Assembly: GCA_963830065.1 (NCBI GenBank)
Contig: CAWHLA010000007.1
Location: 293,382 to 357,381 of the forward strand
Length of the DNA stretch: 64,000 nucleotides
Reading direction: 5' to 3'
Source: JACCZR01 sp963830065
GTDB lineage: Bacteria > Actinomycetota > Thermoleophilia > Solirubrobacterales > Thermoleophilaceae
Positions 8,305 through 15,863 of this stretch are shown here, piece after piece. Positions within the stretch are counted from its first letter, which is position 1. Each line of letters begins with the position of its first letter. The position numbers were made by a program, and so were the translations under genes. The notes beneath the pieces were generated by a model, which ran no database searches, had not been told where the DNA came from, and saw only the letters and a list, made by a program, of their open reading frames with translations.

Positions 8305-8579
8305 TCGGGGATGAGGCCCTCGCCGGTGAACTCGCCCTGGGCCTCGGCGAAGCTGATGTCCCTCGGCGGCAGGATCACGTCGGACTCCGTCAGCTCGTCG
8401 CCGTCCACCGCGGCGCCGTCGTTCGTAACGATCTCGAGCATCTGCGCCCACAGCTCGCGAAAGCCGGTCTCGTCACCCTGCTCGGCGGCGCTGACGGCGC
8501 GGTTGTCCAGCTCGTTGAGGCGCCCGGCGTCGGAGTCGGGCAGCTCGTACTGCCCCTCACCGGAGATGCGGACGATCAC
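8301..8579 (-). CDS. pspAA: PspA-associated protein PspAA
   Basis: The 92-residue acidic protein begins MIVRISGEGQYELPD and ends with the E-G-L-I-P-D motif typical of PspAA, a small partner of PspA in actinobacteria. Its role is thought to be modulation of PspA in the membrane-stress response. It overlaps pspA by ATGA at its start and the acetyltransferase by TTGA at its end, so all three are one operon. Confidence 0.85.
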   Translation of the reverse strand: MIVRISGEGQYELPDSDAGRLNELDNRAVSAAEQGDETGFRELWAQMLEIVTNDGAAVDGDELTESDVILPPRDISFAEAQGEFTGEGLIPD

Positions 8580-9325
8580 TGGCCCTCCTCCAGCGCCTTC
8601 TTGTCGGCTCCCTCGCCCGGGCCGACCTCGGCCTTCATCTTGGCCAGCTCGTCGTCCACCTGGGCACCGGCGCCGAGCTGGGCGAGCTCTCGGTCGATGT
8701 CGTCCTGGCCGGAGCCGAGCTGGGTGATGTCGTCGAAGGTGCCCGCCGCCTCGAGCTCCTCGACCGCGCCGGCGCGGGCGCGCATCTGCTCGGTCTTGTC
8801 CTCTGCGCGCTGCATGGCCAACCCGAGGTCGGCCATCTCCTCGCCCACCCCGCTGGCGGCCTCGCCGATCTTCACCTGGGCCTCGGCCGCGGAGTACTGC
8901 GCCTTGATGACCTCCTTCTTGGTCCTGAAGGCCTCGATCTTCTGGCGCAGCTTGCGCTCGTTCTCGGTGAGCTTCTCCTGCTGCTGCTCGAGCTCGGCGA
9001 TCTGGCCGTCGAGGGACTGAAGCTCGGTCTGGGCGAGGGTCTTGCGCTCGAGCGCCGCCCGGGCGAGGTCCTCGCGGTTCTGTGACAGCGCCTGGCGCGC
9101 CTGGGTGTCGAGCTTGACCACCTGCTGCTCGAGCTTCTGCGACTGCATCTGCAGGCGCTTCTTGGAGGTCACCACGTCGGCGATCCCCTTCTTCACGTTC
9201 TGAAGCAGCTCGAGCTGCTTCTGATAGCCGTAGTCGAGCGTCTCGCCGGGGTCCTCGGACTTGTCGAGCAGCCTCGAGATCTTCGCCTTGATCACCGTTG
9301 ACATCCGGCCGCCGAGTCCGGCCAT
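8576..9325 (-). CDS. pspA: Phage shock protein A (PspA/IM30 family)
   Basis: PspA binds the inner face of stressed membranes and oligomerises into scaffolds. The 249-residue product from the ATG at 9325 (AGGAGG site 7 bp upstream) is almost wholly helical and charged, starting M-A-G-L-G-G-R-M-S-T-V-I-K-A-K-I-S-R-L-L. It has the ESCRT-III-like coiled coil over about residues 30-190. Open frame upstream of the ATG is not protein-like. It heads the operon pspA-pspAA-acetyltransferase; the promoter region is the repeat-rich gap to 9734. Confidence 0.9.
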   Translation of the reverse strand: MAGLGGRMSTVIKAKISRLLDKSEDPGETLDYGYQKQLELLQNVKKGIADVVTSKKRLQMQSQKLEQQVVKLDTQARQALSQNREDLARAALERKTLAQTELQSLDGQIAELEQQQEKLTENERKLRQKIEAFRTKKEVIKAQYSAAEAQVKIGEAASGVGEEMADLGLAMQRAEDKTEQMRARAGAVEELEAAGTFDDITQLGSGQDDIDRELAQLGAGAQVDDELAKMKAEVGPGEGADKKALEEGQ

Positions 9326-9534
9326 CTCAGTTCCTCCTGAAGGTTCGCCTGGCCCTGCCCTCCGCAGACTAGATGAGCACCCACCGCCACCCCAGCCCCG
9401 GGGGCGACGCGAAGCGCGCACAGGTGCAAGAAAAGGCCCTATCCGCACCCCCGGGGCGAAGGCCGCAAAGCGAGGCCACCGCATGATCCGGCGGCGTGAA
9501 CCGCGCACACGTGCAGAAAAAGTCCGCAGCCGCC

Positions 9535-9548
9535 TGACGAGTTCGTCA
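9535..9548. promoter_or_regulatory. Inverted repeat upstream of pspA
   Basis: TGACGA-GT-TCGTCA is a perfect 6-2-6 palindrome about 210 bp ahead of the pspA start. It could be an operator for the stress operon. The binding protein is unknown and no regulator is adjacent. Confidence 0.35.
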
Positions 9549-9595
9549 ACACATGTGCGCCGCGCCGCTCCACCCGCGGGTGGCAGCGGAAGCAA

Positions 9596-9626
9596 CTTGC
9601 CCGTGCCCGAAGGGCACGAGTGCAAG
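9596..9626 (-). terminator. Strong hairpin downstream of the lipoprotein/CtaG operon
   Basis: CGTGCCC-GAA-GGGCACG (9602-9618) is extended by CTTGC and TGCAAG arms to about 31 bp. It lies 109 bp past the leftward lipoprotein stop, so it could terminate that operon before pspA. It has no T-run. Confidence 0.4.
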
Positions 9627-9655
9627 GAACATTCCGCTGACAGGACCCGCGGCCT

Positions 9656-9730
9656 GGGGGCCGGGGGAGCGGCTGTAAAGGGGGCCGGGGGGTGCGGCTG
9701 TGCAAAGGGGCCGGGGGTGCGGCCGTCAAA
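9656..9730. repeat. Three tandem 24-27 bp GC-rich repeats
   Basis: Units at 9656-9679, 9680-9706 and 9707-9730 share the pattern GGGG-GCCGGGGG-(G/T)GCGGC(T/C)GT-(GC)AAA. They differ by short indels, so they are diverged copies rather than a pure microsatellite. They end 4 bp before the stop of the lipoprotein gene. Confidence 0.75.
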
Positions 9731-9734
9731 GGCC

Positions 9735-10181
9735 TTAGACGACCCCGCGACCCTCGTCCTCAGACGGCTGAGCCAACTGCCGCCACTCGCTGAACCGCCC
9801 ATCGCGAAACCGAAACCGCACGCGGGCATCTCCGTCACAGGCGGCGGCAGGGCCGGTGCCCGGCTTCAGCCGGAAGGCGGCCACCACCGAGCTTCCCTGA
9901 CGGTCGACGTCCGTCACGTCGGCCCGGCAGGGCAGGCTGCGGTTGAACTGCTCGGCCGCCTTGCGGTCGCGCAGCCGAAACTCGCGCACCTGCTCGACCA
10001 CCGCGCCGCGGGCGAAGAAGCCGGCTGCCTCGTCGTAGTCGCCGCGGTTGATCGCCGCGCTCCAGCCACGGATCGCCTGCTCCTCGTCCGAGCGCTGCGA
10101 AGGCGCCGGCAGTTTGGGCTCGGGGTCGTCGCCGCCGCAGCCCGCCAGGAGCAGGACGGCCACCAGCGCGACGCTCTTCAC
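9735..10181 (-). CDS. Small lipoprotein with NTF2/SnoaL-like domain
   Basis: The 148-residue protein has a short signal peptide with lipobox LLLAGC and a domain beginning DEEQAIRGWSAAINRGDYDEAAGFF, the helix pattern of NTF2-like folds. Two cysteines near residues 84 and 112 may pair. The start ATG overlaps the stop of the CtaG-like gene by 4 bp, so the two are co-transcribed. Function is unknown; a link to cytochrome oxidase assembly is only suggested by the operon. Confidence 0.72.
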   Translation of the reverse strand: MKSVALVAVLLLAGCGGDDPEPKLPAPSQRSDEEQAIRGWSAAINRGDYDEAAGFFARGAVVEQVREFRLRDRKAAEQFNRSLPCRADVTDVDRQGSSVVAAFRLKPGTGPAAACDGDARVRFRFRDGRFSEWRQLAQPSEDEGRGVV

Positions 10182-10984
10182 GAGGGGGCGGCCGCGGTGC
10201 GCTCGGCCCGGTCGTGGTCGGCCGCCGAGCGCCAGAAGAAGAAGCCGAGGGCGAAGAGCATGATCACGACGTCGAGGCTGACCATCAGCCCACCTGCCAG
10301 CTGCTGGTCCTCGAGCGGAGTGAGTCCGTGGGCGCGGGCGCTGTCACCGTAGAACCCTTCGTACGCGGGCGCCCGGAGGATCAGGAACGCCATCCCGAGC
10401 ATCATCCCCGCCAGCCGCGCGCCGAGCAGGTGGCCGATCTTCCACAGCTCTCCGTGCAGCCGCCCGCGCTTGGGCTCCAGCACCGGCCACCAGACCAGGA
10501 TGCTGGCCACGACGAACGACTCGTGCTGCAGGGCGTGGATCAGGTCGTTGTTCAGCGCCCCCTCGAACGCGAACCGGAAATGCCAGCCGTACAGCGTGAT
10601 CACCCACAGCGAGATGGCGGGGATCGGTTTGCGGACGAAGCGGAACGCGGCCCGCAGGCGCTTGTTGCGCGCCGCGGCCACCAGCGCCGGCCGGGGCAGG
10701 AAGTGCACCAGGACGGGCGTTCGCAGGCCCACGAGGAGCAGCGGCGCGGCCAGGTCGGCGATCAGCAGATGCTGGGCCATGTGGGCGAACAGCAACTCCT
10801 CGCCCAGGCCATCGATCGGTGAGAGCAACCCGATCGCGGTGAGGCCCACCCCGGCGTGCCAGGCGACCTGCTGCCCGGTTCCGACCCTCCACCCGCGCCG
10901 GCGCAGCTTGCGCACCGCGCGCACGTAGAGAACCTCCACCAGCAGGATCCCGGCGATGACGGCGGGGTCGAACGAGAAGCCCAC
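10178..10984 (-). CDS. Cytochrome c oxidase assembly factor, CtaG (caa3-type) family
   Basis: The 268-residue polytopic membrane protein has seven or so hydrophobic segments and family histidines in H-A-G-V-G-L, F-A-H-M-A-Q-H-L-L-I and L-Y-G-W-H-F. Members of this family help assemble the copper centre of cytochrome oxidase. It is the first gene of a two-gene operon with the NTF2-like lipoprotein. Neighbours do not include oxidase genes, so the assignment rests on family features. Confidence 0.8.
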   Translation of the reverse strand: MGFSFDPAVIAGILLVEVLYVRAVRKLRRRGWRVGTGQQVAWHAGVGLTAIGLLSPIDGLGEELLFAHMAQHLLIADLAAPLLLVGLRTPVLVHFLPRPALVAAARNKRLRAAFRFVRKPIPAISLWVITLYGWHFRFAFEGALNNDLIHALQHESFVVASILVWWPVLEPKRGRLHGELWKIGHLLGARLAGMMLGMAFLILRAPAYEGFYGDSARAHGLTPLEDQQLAGGLMVSLDVVIMLFALGFFFWRSAADHDRAERTAAAPS

Positions 10985-11067
10985 CCCCCGATTGTGAACA
11001 AACGTCCAGCTCGCGACCTAAAGCGGCGCCGACGCGGTCAGGCGTCGGCGCCGGTGCTTCGCGGTAT

Positions 11068-12369
11068 CTAAGCCGCCGCGGGCTCCTTGTCGCCCTCGGC
11101 GTCGCCGACCGACGACCCCTCGGCGGTCCCGGGCGCCTGCTCCAGGACGTGCTCCTCGTCGGAGGCCACGCGATCGCGGTACTCCTTGCGCTGCATCCGC
11201 GAGATGACCAGTCGCTGCACCTGGGCGGTGCCCTCGAACAGCTGGTAGATCTTCGCGTCGCGGAAGAACTTCTCCAGCGGGCAGTCGGTGGTCTGGGCGT
11301 AGGGGCCCACCAGGTCCATCAGGGTGGTGGTGGCCCACATGGTCACGTCGCCGGCCTTGAGCTTGGACATCGAGCCCTGGCCGCCGGTCATGGCCTCGCC
11401 GTTGCGGCCCATCCAGGCGGCACGCCACACCAGCAGGCGTGAGGCCTCGATCTCGGTGGCCACGTCGGCCAGCGTCTGCTGGACGTGCTGCTGCTCGAGC
11501 AGCGGGCCGTGCTCGTCGGACTTGTCCTCGAGGTACTCCAGCGTCCACTCGTAGGCGGCCTGCGCGATGCCCAGCGCCGAGGCGCCGACCATCGGACGGG
11601 TGATCTCGAAGGTGGCCAGCGCGTTGGAGGCGCCGCCCGACTGTCCGGAGCGGGCGCGCTCGAGCTTGCGCTCCAGCTTCTCCTCGCCGCCGAGCAGGTT
11701 CTCGACCGGGATCCGGCAATCCTCGAGCACGAGCTCGGCGGTCTGCGAGGCGCGGATGCCGATCTTGTCCTCCTTCTTGCCCTGGGACAGCCCGGGGGTG
11801 TCCTTGGGGACGATGAAGGAGGCTTGGCCGCGGTGGCCGAGCTCGGGGTCGACGGTCGCGACGACCACGTTCACGTCGGCGATGCCGCCGTTGGAGATGA
11901 ACACCTTGGTGCCGTTGAGGACCCACTCGTCGCCGTTGCGCTTGGCGGTGGTGCGAAGTGACTTGACGTCCGAGCCGGCGCCGGCCTCGGTGACGGCGTA
12001 GGCGCCGAGCTTGATCTCGTCGCCCTCGCCGAAGCACTCGGGCAGCCAGCGGCCGATCTGCTCGGGCGTGCCCGAGGCGGCGATGCCGGCGGCGGCCAGC
12101 GACGAGGCCGAGATGGCCAGCGCGATGCCCGCGCAGCCCCAGTGGAGCTCCTCGGCGTAGATCACGCCCAGCAGGCCGTCGGGGTCGGTGCCCATCTTGG
12201 TGATGTGCTCGAGGCCGTGCAGGTTCCATTCACGGGCGGCCTTGATCGCCTCCCACGGCACGGCCTGCTCGCGGTCGTACTTCTCAGCGATGGGCCGGAT
12301 GACCTCCCGCGCGAAGCGGCGGCAGTGCTGCTGGAACTCCAGCTGTTCGTCGTTGAGCCTGAAATCCAC
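11068..12369 (-). CDS. Acyl-CoA dehydrogenase
   Basis: This FAD enzyme of 433 residues oxidises acyl-CoA to trans-2-enoyl-CoA in the cytoplasm. It shows the ACAD N-domain (MDFRLNDEQLEFQQHCRRFA), the flavin-binding A-Y-A-V-T-E-A-G-A-G-S-D segment near residue 127, and the C-terminal Y-Q-L-F-E-G-T-A-Q-V-Q-R-L-V-I-S-R motif. It ends with a 30-residue acidic tail. Upstream lies a palindrome (12424-12441) also found at the thiolase/hydroxyacyl-CoA dehydrogenase promoter at 39.3 kb, which suggests joint control of beta-oxidation genes. Confidence 0.9.
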   Translation of the reverse strand: MDFRLNDEQLEFQQHCRRFAREVIRPIAEKYDREQAVPWEAIKAAREWNLHGLEHITKMGTDPDGLLGVIYAEELHWGCAGIALAISASSLAAAGIAASGTPEQIGRWLPECFGEGDEIKLGAYAVTEAGAGSDVKSLRTTAKRNGDEWVLNGTKVFISNGGIADVNVVVATVDPELGHRGQASFIVPKDTPGLSQGKKEDKIGIRASQTAELVLEDCRIPVENLLGGEEKLERKLERARSGQSGGASNALATFEITRPMVGASALGIAQAAYEWTLEYLEDKSDEHGPLLEQQHVQQTLADVATEIEASRLLVWRAAWMGRNGEAMTGGQGSMSKLKAGDVTMWATTTLMDLVGPYAQTTDCPLEKFFRDAKIYQLFEGTAQVQRLVISRMQRKEYRDRVASDEEHVLEQAPGTAEGSSVGDAEGDKEPAAA

Positions 12370-12423
12370 GGGTGTGAGTCCTCCGAATCGATCGTCAACC
12401 CGGCGCCTGCGGCGCCTGGGCGC

Positions 12424-12441
12424 ATTGACTGACCAGTCAAT
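12424..12441. promoter_or_regulatory. Palindromic operator upstream of the acyl-CoA dehydrogenase
   Basis: ATTGACTG-AC-CAGTCAAT is a perfect 8-2-8 palindrome, 55 bp ahead of the dehydrogenase start. The core TTGACTGA..AGTCAA recurs at 39269-39284 between thiolase and hydroxyacyl-CoA dehydrogenase genes. It has the form of a TetR-family site. No TetR gene for it is in the window. Confidence 0.7.
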
Positions 12442-12529
12442 CCACCCGAAAGACTACCGCGAGTAGGGACGGAAAGCGAGGCCAACCGCGCCGAAGCGGC
12501 CAACCGGGCAGCTACCCTCCGCCGCGCCG

Positions 12530-13699
12530 GTGTACCGCCCTCGTCTCCTGAGCCTCGCCCTCGTGGCCACGGCCGCCCTGGCGGGCTGCAGCCTCGGCGA
12601 CGACGCGGGCCGCCCGCCGCAGCTCGGCGCCAGCTCGGACGACGAACAAGCCGCGGCCAAGCTGGGCTTTCCGGCCTCGGCCACCAAGAACACCATTCGC
12701 GTGGGCGGCGGGGACGCCGCCGCCGACGCCGCCGGCGTGGCCAGCGCGGTTTTCCCCGCGGTGGGACCGTCCAGCCGCCCCACCGCCGTGGTGCTCGCCG
12801 ACGCCGCCGACTGGCAGGGAGCCGTCGCGGCCTCGGTGCTTGCCGCCTCGCCCATCGGGGCGCCCATCCTGCTCTCCGACGGCGGCGACCTGCCCTCGGC
12901 CAGCGCCGACACGCTGGACCGGCTGAAGCCGAAGGGCTCCGACCTGTCCAAGGACGCCCAGGTGATCCGGATCGGCGACACGCCGCCCAAGCCGAGCGGG
13001 CTGAAGACCGCGGTCATCGAGGGCAAGGACCCCTACGAGCGCGCGGCGGCGATCGACCGGTTCGTCTCAGCCGCGAAGGGCCGGGCCTCCAACGATCTGA
13101 TGGTGGTGTCCGGCGAGCGCGCGGACTGGGCGATGCCCGCGGCCGCCTGGGCCGCCCGCAAGGGCGACTCGGTGCTGATGACCCGTCGCGATTCCATCCC
13201 CGCCGCCACCCGCAAGGCCATCGAGTCCCACGACAAGCCGAACATCTTCCTGGTCGGCTCGCCGGCCGTGATCTCGGCCAACGTGGAGAAGCAGCTGAGC
13301 GAGTTGGGCAAGGTGAAGCGCATCGAGGGCCCCACACCGGTCCAGAACGCGATCGCCTTCGCCCGCTTCGACCAGGGCGACTTCGGCTGGAACGTGAACG
13401 TGCCGGGCTACAACTTCACCCTCGCCAGCACCAGCCGGCCCGCCGACGCGGCGGCCGCCGCGTCGCTGGCTACCCGCGGCGTGTTCGCGCCCCTCCTGGT
13501 GACCAACCGCGCCGACCAGCTGCCCAAGCCGCTGGAGGCCTACCTGCTGAGCGTGCAACCCGGGTACGAGGAAGACCCGGGCGAGGCCGTCTACAACCGG
13601 GTGTGGATCCTCGGCGACGACAAGGTCATCTCACTCAACGCTCAGAACCGCCTGGACCAGATCACCGAGCTGATCCCGGTCCAGGTCAACGCCCCCTAG
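12530..13699 (+). CDS. Lipoprotein with cell-wall-binding repeat 2-like domains
   Basis: The 389-residue protein has a signal peptide with lipobox AALAGC and repeated segments of the pattern T-A-V-V-L-A-D-A-A-D-W-Q-G-A-V-A-A-S...G-A-P-I-L-L-S-D-G...V-I-R-I-G. This is characteristic of CWB2 (PF04122-like) domains that bind cell-wall polymers. Two to three such units can be traced. It is probably displayed on the outer face of the membrane. It starts at GTG 12530. Its end overlaps the convergent unknown gene by 14 bp. Confidence 0.78.
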   Translation: MYRPRLLSLALVATAALAGCSLGDDAGRPPQLGASSDDEQAAAKLGFPASATKNTIRVGGGDAAADAAGVASAVFPAVGPSSRPTAVVLADAADWQGAVAASVLAASPIGAPILLSDGGDLPSASADTLDRLKPKGSDLSKDAQVIRIGDTPPKPSGLKTAVIEGKDPYERAAAIDRFVSAAKGRASNDLMVVSGERADWAMPAAAWAARKGDSVLMTRRDSIPAATRKAIESHDKPNIFLVGSPAVISANVEKQLSELGKVKRIEGPTPVQNAIAFARFDQGDFGWNVNVPGYNFTLASTSRPADAAAAASLATRGVFAPLLVTNRADQLPKPLEAYLLSVQPGYEEDPGEAVYNRVWILGDDKVISLNAQNRLDQITELIPVQVNAP

Positions 13700-14147
13700 A
13701 GAGGGCCGCCACCGCGGCGACCGCCTCCGCGCGCGGGACCTCGTCCGCGGGCATCTCGCCGCGGGCGTTCAAAGCCGCGCACGTGCTGTCGAACAGGGCC
13801 TCCAGGTGAAGCAGGCGCGGCTGGGCCTTGGCCAGCTCCGGCCAGCAGTGGTACACCGACGGCCCCTGGCGCCGGAAGCGCGACGGGCGCTTGGCCGGGG
13901 GAAGGTCGCCCAGCGCCGCACCCGCGCGCGGGTCCTCGGCGATCTCGCGCAGCATCATGCCGATAGCGCAGCCCTCACCGGCACCGTTCTCCAGGCTGCC
14001 CGGTCTGAGCGAGTCGGCGTACCGACGCAGGCCATCCAGCAGCGGATCGAGCAGTTCCGCGGGTAGGTTCCGCAGCGCGCGGTGCAAGACCGGAGCACGC
14101 TGCTCCGACACCGCGACGGGAACAGCCGTGTTCCCCAACACCTCCAC
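13686..14147 (-). CDS. Hypothetical protein
   Basis: The 153-residue soluble protein is Ala/Leu/Arg-rich and predicted helical, with no motif I recognise. A conserved-looking stretch is G-E-G-C-A-I-G-M-M-L-R-E near residue 59. It starts with GTG and lies 22 bp past the ASCH-like gene on the same strand, so the pair may be co-transcribed. Codon use at third positions is GC-rich like neighbouring genes, which supports it being real. Confidence 0.55.
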   Translation of the reverse strand: MEVLGNTAVPVAVSEQRAPVLHRALRNLPAELLDPLLDGLRRYADSLRPGSLENGAGEGCAIGMMLREIAEDPRAGAALGDLPPAKRPSRFRRQGPSVYHCWPELAKAQPRLLHLEALFDSTCAALNARGEMPADEVPRAEAVAAVAALSRGR

Positions 14148-14169
14148 AAGGGAGACTACCCCGCGCTGG

Positions 14170-14703
14170 TCAACGCCGTGCGCCGCTCAGGAAGGCGCGC
14201 CCGCGGGGGGCCAGGCGGTAGCCCTTCTGCAGGCTCTCGGTCAGGCCGAGCTCCTTCAGCTTGCGCACGTCGCGCTTGAAGGCGAGCCGCCCCTGCCCCC
14301 TCTGCGCGGCCAGGTCGGCCGCCAGCGTGGCCGGTTGATCGGCGATCAGCTCGAGCACCTCCCGGGCCCAGGGCAGCCGCGCCTCGATCCGCTGTCGCTC
14401 GTCCGCGGTGAGGTCGGTCCGCTCGCGCAACGCCACCCGGGGATCGGGTCCGGCCAGGTGGAACGCGATCCGGTAGAGCGTGCCCTCCGCCCGCAGCGCG
14501 GAGAGGGCCTGCTCGCGGCTCTCGTGCCCCGCCCGCCGGGCGTCGGCGTCGGTGATGTCCTCGGGCTCGATCGCGTCGACGGCGTCGATGGCGAGCACCC
14601 CGATCGGCGTGCGCAGCGTGCCGCCCGCCCTGACCGTGGGACGGCGCCAGCGGCGGAAGGCGAGGTCGACCTCGCCGGCTGCGATCTGCTTGCGGACGGC
14701 CAT
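14170..14703 (-). CDS. ASCH-like domain protein with C-terminal winged helix
   Basis: From the ATG at 14703 this is a 177-residue protein. The N-terminal part (VRKQIAAGEVDLAFRRWRRP then G-T-L-R-T-P-I-G-V-L-A-I-D-A-V) resembles ASCH/PUA-type RNA-binding folds. The C-terminal part (R-D-V-R-K-L-K-E-L-G-L-T-E-S-L...Y-R-L-A-P-R-G) looks like a winged helix. The combination suggests a nucleic-acid-binding regulator, but the target is unknown. It is divergent from the small gene at 14797. Confidence 0.6.
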   Translation of the reverse strand: MAVRKQIAAGEVDLAFRRWRRPTVRAGGTLRTPIGVLAIDAVDAIEPEDITDADARRAGHESREQALSALRAEGTLYRIAFHLAGPDPRVALRERTDLTADERQRIEARLPWAREVLELIADQPATLAADLAAQRGQGRLAFKRDVRKLKELGLTESLQKGYRLAPRGRAFLSGARR

Positions 14704-14758
14704 GGGCAGGAGCACTGCCCCGATTACAGCGCCCGGAGGGCGCTTTATGCCATCCGAG

Positions 14759-14779
14759 GTGCGGGCGAAATGCCCGCAC
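14759..14779. promoter_or_regulatory. Hairpin in the divergent promoter region
   Basis: GTGCGGGC-GAAAT-GCCCGCAC is a perfect 8-bp stem, 17 bp ahead of the small gene at 14797. Its core GCGGGC...ATGCCCGC also occurs at 3406-3422. It could be an operator or a leader hairpin. Confidence 0.4.
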
Positions 14780-14796
14780 GGGGTATTTTCTTGCGC

Positions 14797-15081
14797 GTGA
14801 GCGAGTTCGAGCAGCCTGGGCGCTTCGAGCGCGAGCCCACGGTGGAGGACGTGCGCCAGCTGATGGGCGCCTCCACCCCCCACTTCGCGCTGCACCTGCG
14901 CAACCGGATCCACACGCTGATCCACGGGCTGCCCGAGGGTCACCCCGCCCGGGTGGAGGGCGAGCGCGAGATCGCCCGGCTGGACCGCATCGCCCACGGG
15001 TCCGAGCGGCGCGGCGGACAGCAGGCGGGCGAGCGCCACATGCCCAGCCTTCGCGACGAGGGGCAGGAGCCCGTCACCTGA
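14797..15081 (+). CDS. Small conserved-type hypothetical protein
   Basis: This 94-residue hydrophilic protein starts at GTG 14797. It contains T-V-E-D-V-R-Q-L-M-G-A-S-T-P-H-F-A-L-H-L-R-N-R-I and a basic middle, with no known motif. Its stop (15079-15081) overlaps a possible CTG start of the methyltransferase by 4 bp, so the two are likely coupled. The well-formed N-terminus and GC-rich third positions suggest a real gene. Confidence 0.6.
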   Translation: MSEFEQPGRFEREPTVEDVRQLMGASTPHFALHLRNRIHTLIHGLPEGHPARVEGEREIARLDRIAHGSERRGGQQAGERHMPSLRDEGQEPVT

Positions 15082-15194
15082 GCGCACTCGAGCGCGCGCT
15101 CCCCCTGCTCCTCGACGAGGTCCGGGAGTCGGGCACGACGCACGACGGCTACCTGGACCTGCTCGGGCCCGAGCCGGCCGAGTCGACCGGGGCG

Positions 15195-15836
15195 GTGCAG
15201 GACCTGATGCTCACCGGCATCGTTCCTCAGATCTACGAGCGCTGGTGGCGGCCGACGCTGGGCCAGTTCTTCAAGGGCCCGTTCGGGCCGAGCATGGCCG
15301 ACGAGCACCGCATCGCGCGACTGCTGATGGGACTGTCGCCGGGCGATGGCGTGCTCGACGTGGCCTGCGGCAACGGCAACTTCAGCCGCGGGTTCGCGAA
15401 GACGGTCGGGCCCGAGGGCCTGGTCGTCGGCCTCGACGTCTCCCAGACGATGCTCGAGCGCGCGGTGGCCGACACGCCCGGCGAGGAGGTCGCCTACGTG
15501 CGCGGCGACATCGGCGAACCGATCTTCCGCCACCAGTCCTTCGATGCGATCTGCTGCTTCGCCGCCTTTCACCTGCTGGCCGACCCGATGCAGGCGCTGG
15601 ACCGGATGACGCAACTGCTCACGCCGGGTGGCCGGATCGCGCTGTTCACCACCGCACGCCCCCGCTCGGCGCCGTTGAGGACGTTCCAGTCATTGGCCAC
15701 CGCGCGCAGCGGCGCGGTCATGTTCGATCAGGATGAGGTGGTCGAGGCGCTGCGCGATCGGGGCTTTGACGACGTGCGGGTGCGGGTGTCCGGCGTGACC
15801 CAGTTCGTCGGTGGCCGTCTCTCAGTTGCAACCTAG
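15195..15836 (+). CDS. Class I SAM-dependent methyltransferase
   Basis: The protein has the SAM-binding motif VLDVACGNGNFSRGF at about residue 53, the acidic motif G-L-D-V-S-Q-T-M-L-E and a later F-D-A-I-C-C-F-A-A-F-H-L-L. The substrate is unknown. GTG 15195 gives 213 residues. The frame stays open and protein-like for 39 more codons upstream (S-A-L-E-R-A-L-P-L-L-L-D-E-V...G-Y-L-D-L-L-G) to a CTG at 15078 that overlaps the previous stop as CTGA. The true start may therefore be that CTG. A Nur-like box overlaps its 3' end. Confidence 0.85.
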   Translation: MQDLMLTGIVPQIYERWWRPTLGQFFKGPFGPSMADEHRIARLLMGLSPGDGVLDVACGNGNFSRGFAKTVGPEGLVVGLDVSQTMLERAVADTPGEEVAYVRGDIGEPIFRHQSFDAICCFAAFHLLADPMQALDRMTQLLTPGGRIALFTTARPRSAPLRTFQSLATARSGAVMFDQDEVVEALRDRGFDDVRVRVSGVTQFVGGRLSVAT

Positions 15837-15841
15837 TCGCA
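15827..15841. promoter_or_regulatory. Nur-like box upstream of the Fur-family gene
   Basis: TGCAA-CCTAG-TCGCA matches the published Streptomyces nickel-regulator box tGCaa-N5-ttGCa at 9 of 10 positions. It ends 22 bp before the Fur-family start and overlaps the methyltransferase stop codon. This suggests nickel-dependent autoregulation of the regulator and the nickel transporter. Confidence 0.5.
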
Positions 15842-15863
15842 GTCTGGATACGGTCGCCGTGAG

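Larger units (their letters stand above)
9326..9734. other. 409-bp gene-free region with repeats and inverted repeats
   Basis: No credible gene is seen here. The gap lies between the end of a lipoprotein gene and the start of pspA, both leftward. It holds an inverted repeat (9535-9548), a hairpin (9596-9626), three tandem GC-rich units (9656-9730), and two related stretches reading GCGCACA..TGCA.GAAAA near 9415-9434 and 9503-9521. It probably carries the pspA promoter and controls. Confidence 0.6.

Noticed and set aside
7102..8451. A single 449-codon protein covering the acetyltransferase region
   Set aside because: Its ends lie opposite the DUF4333 gene and in pspAA; only the middle is acetyltransferase and the family C-terminus is in another frame.
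13828..15081. A 417-codon rightward protein across 13.8-15.1 kb
   Set aside because: Only the last 94 codons look protein-like and they have their own GTG; the rest is antisense to two minus-strand genes.
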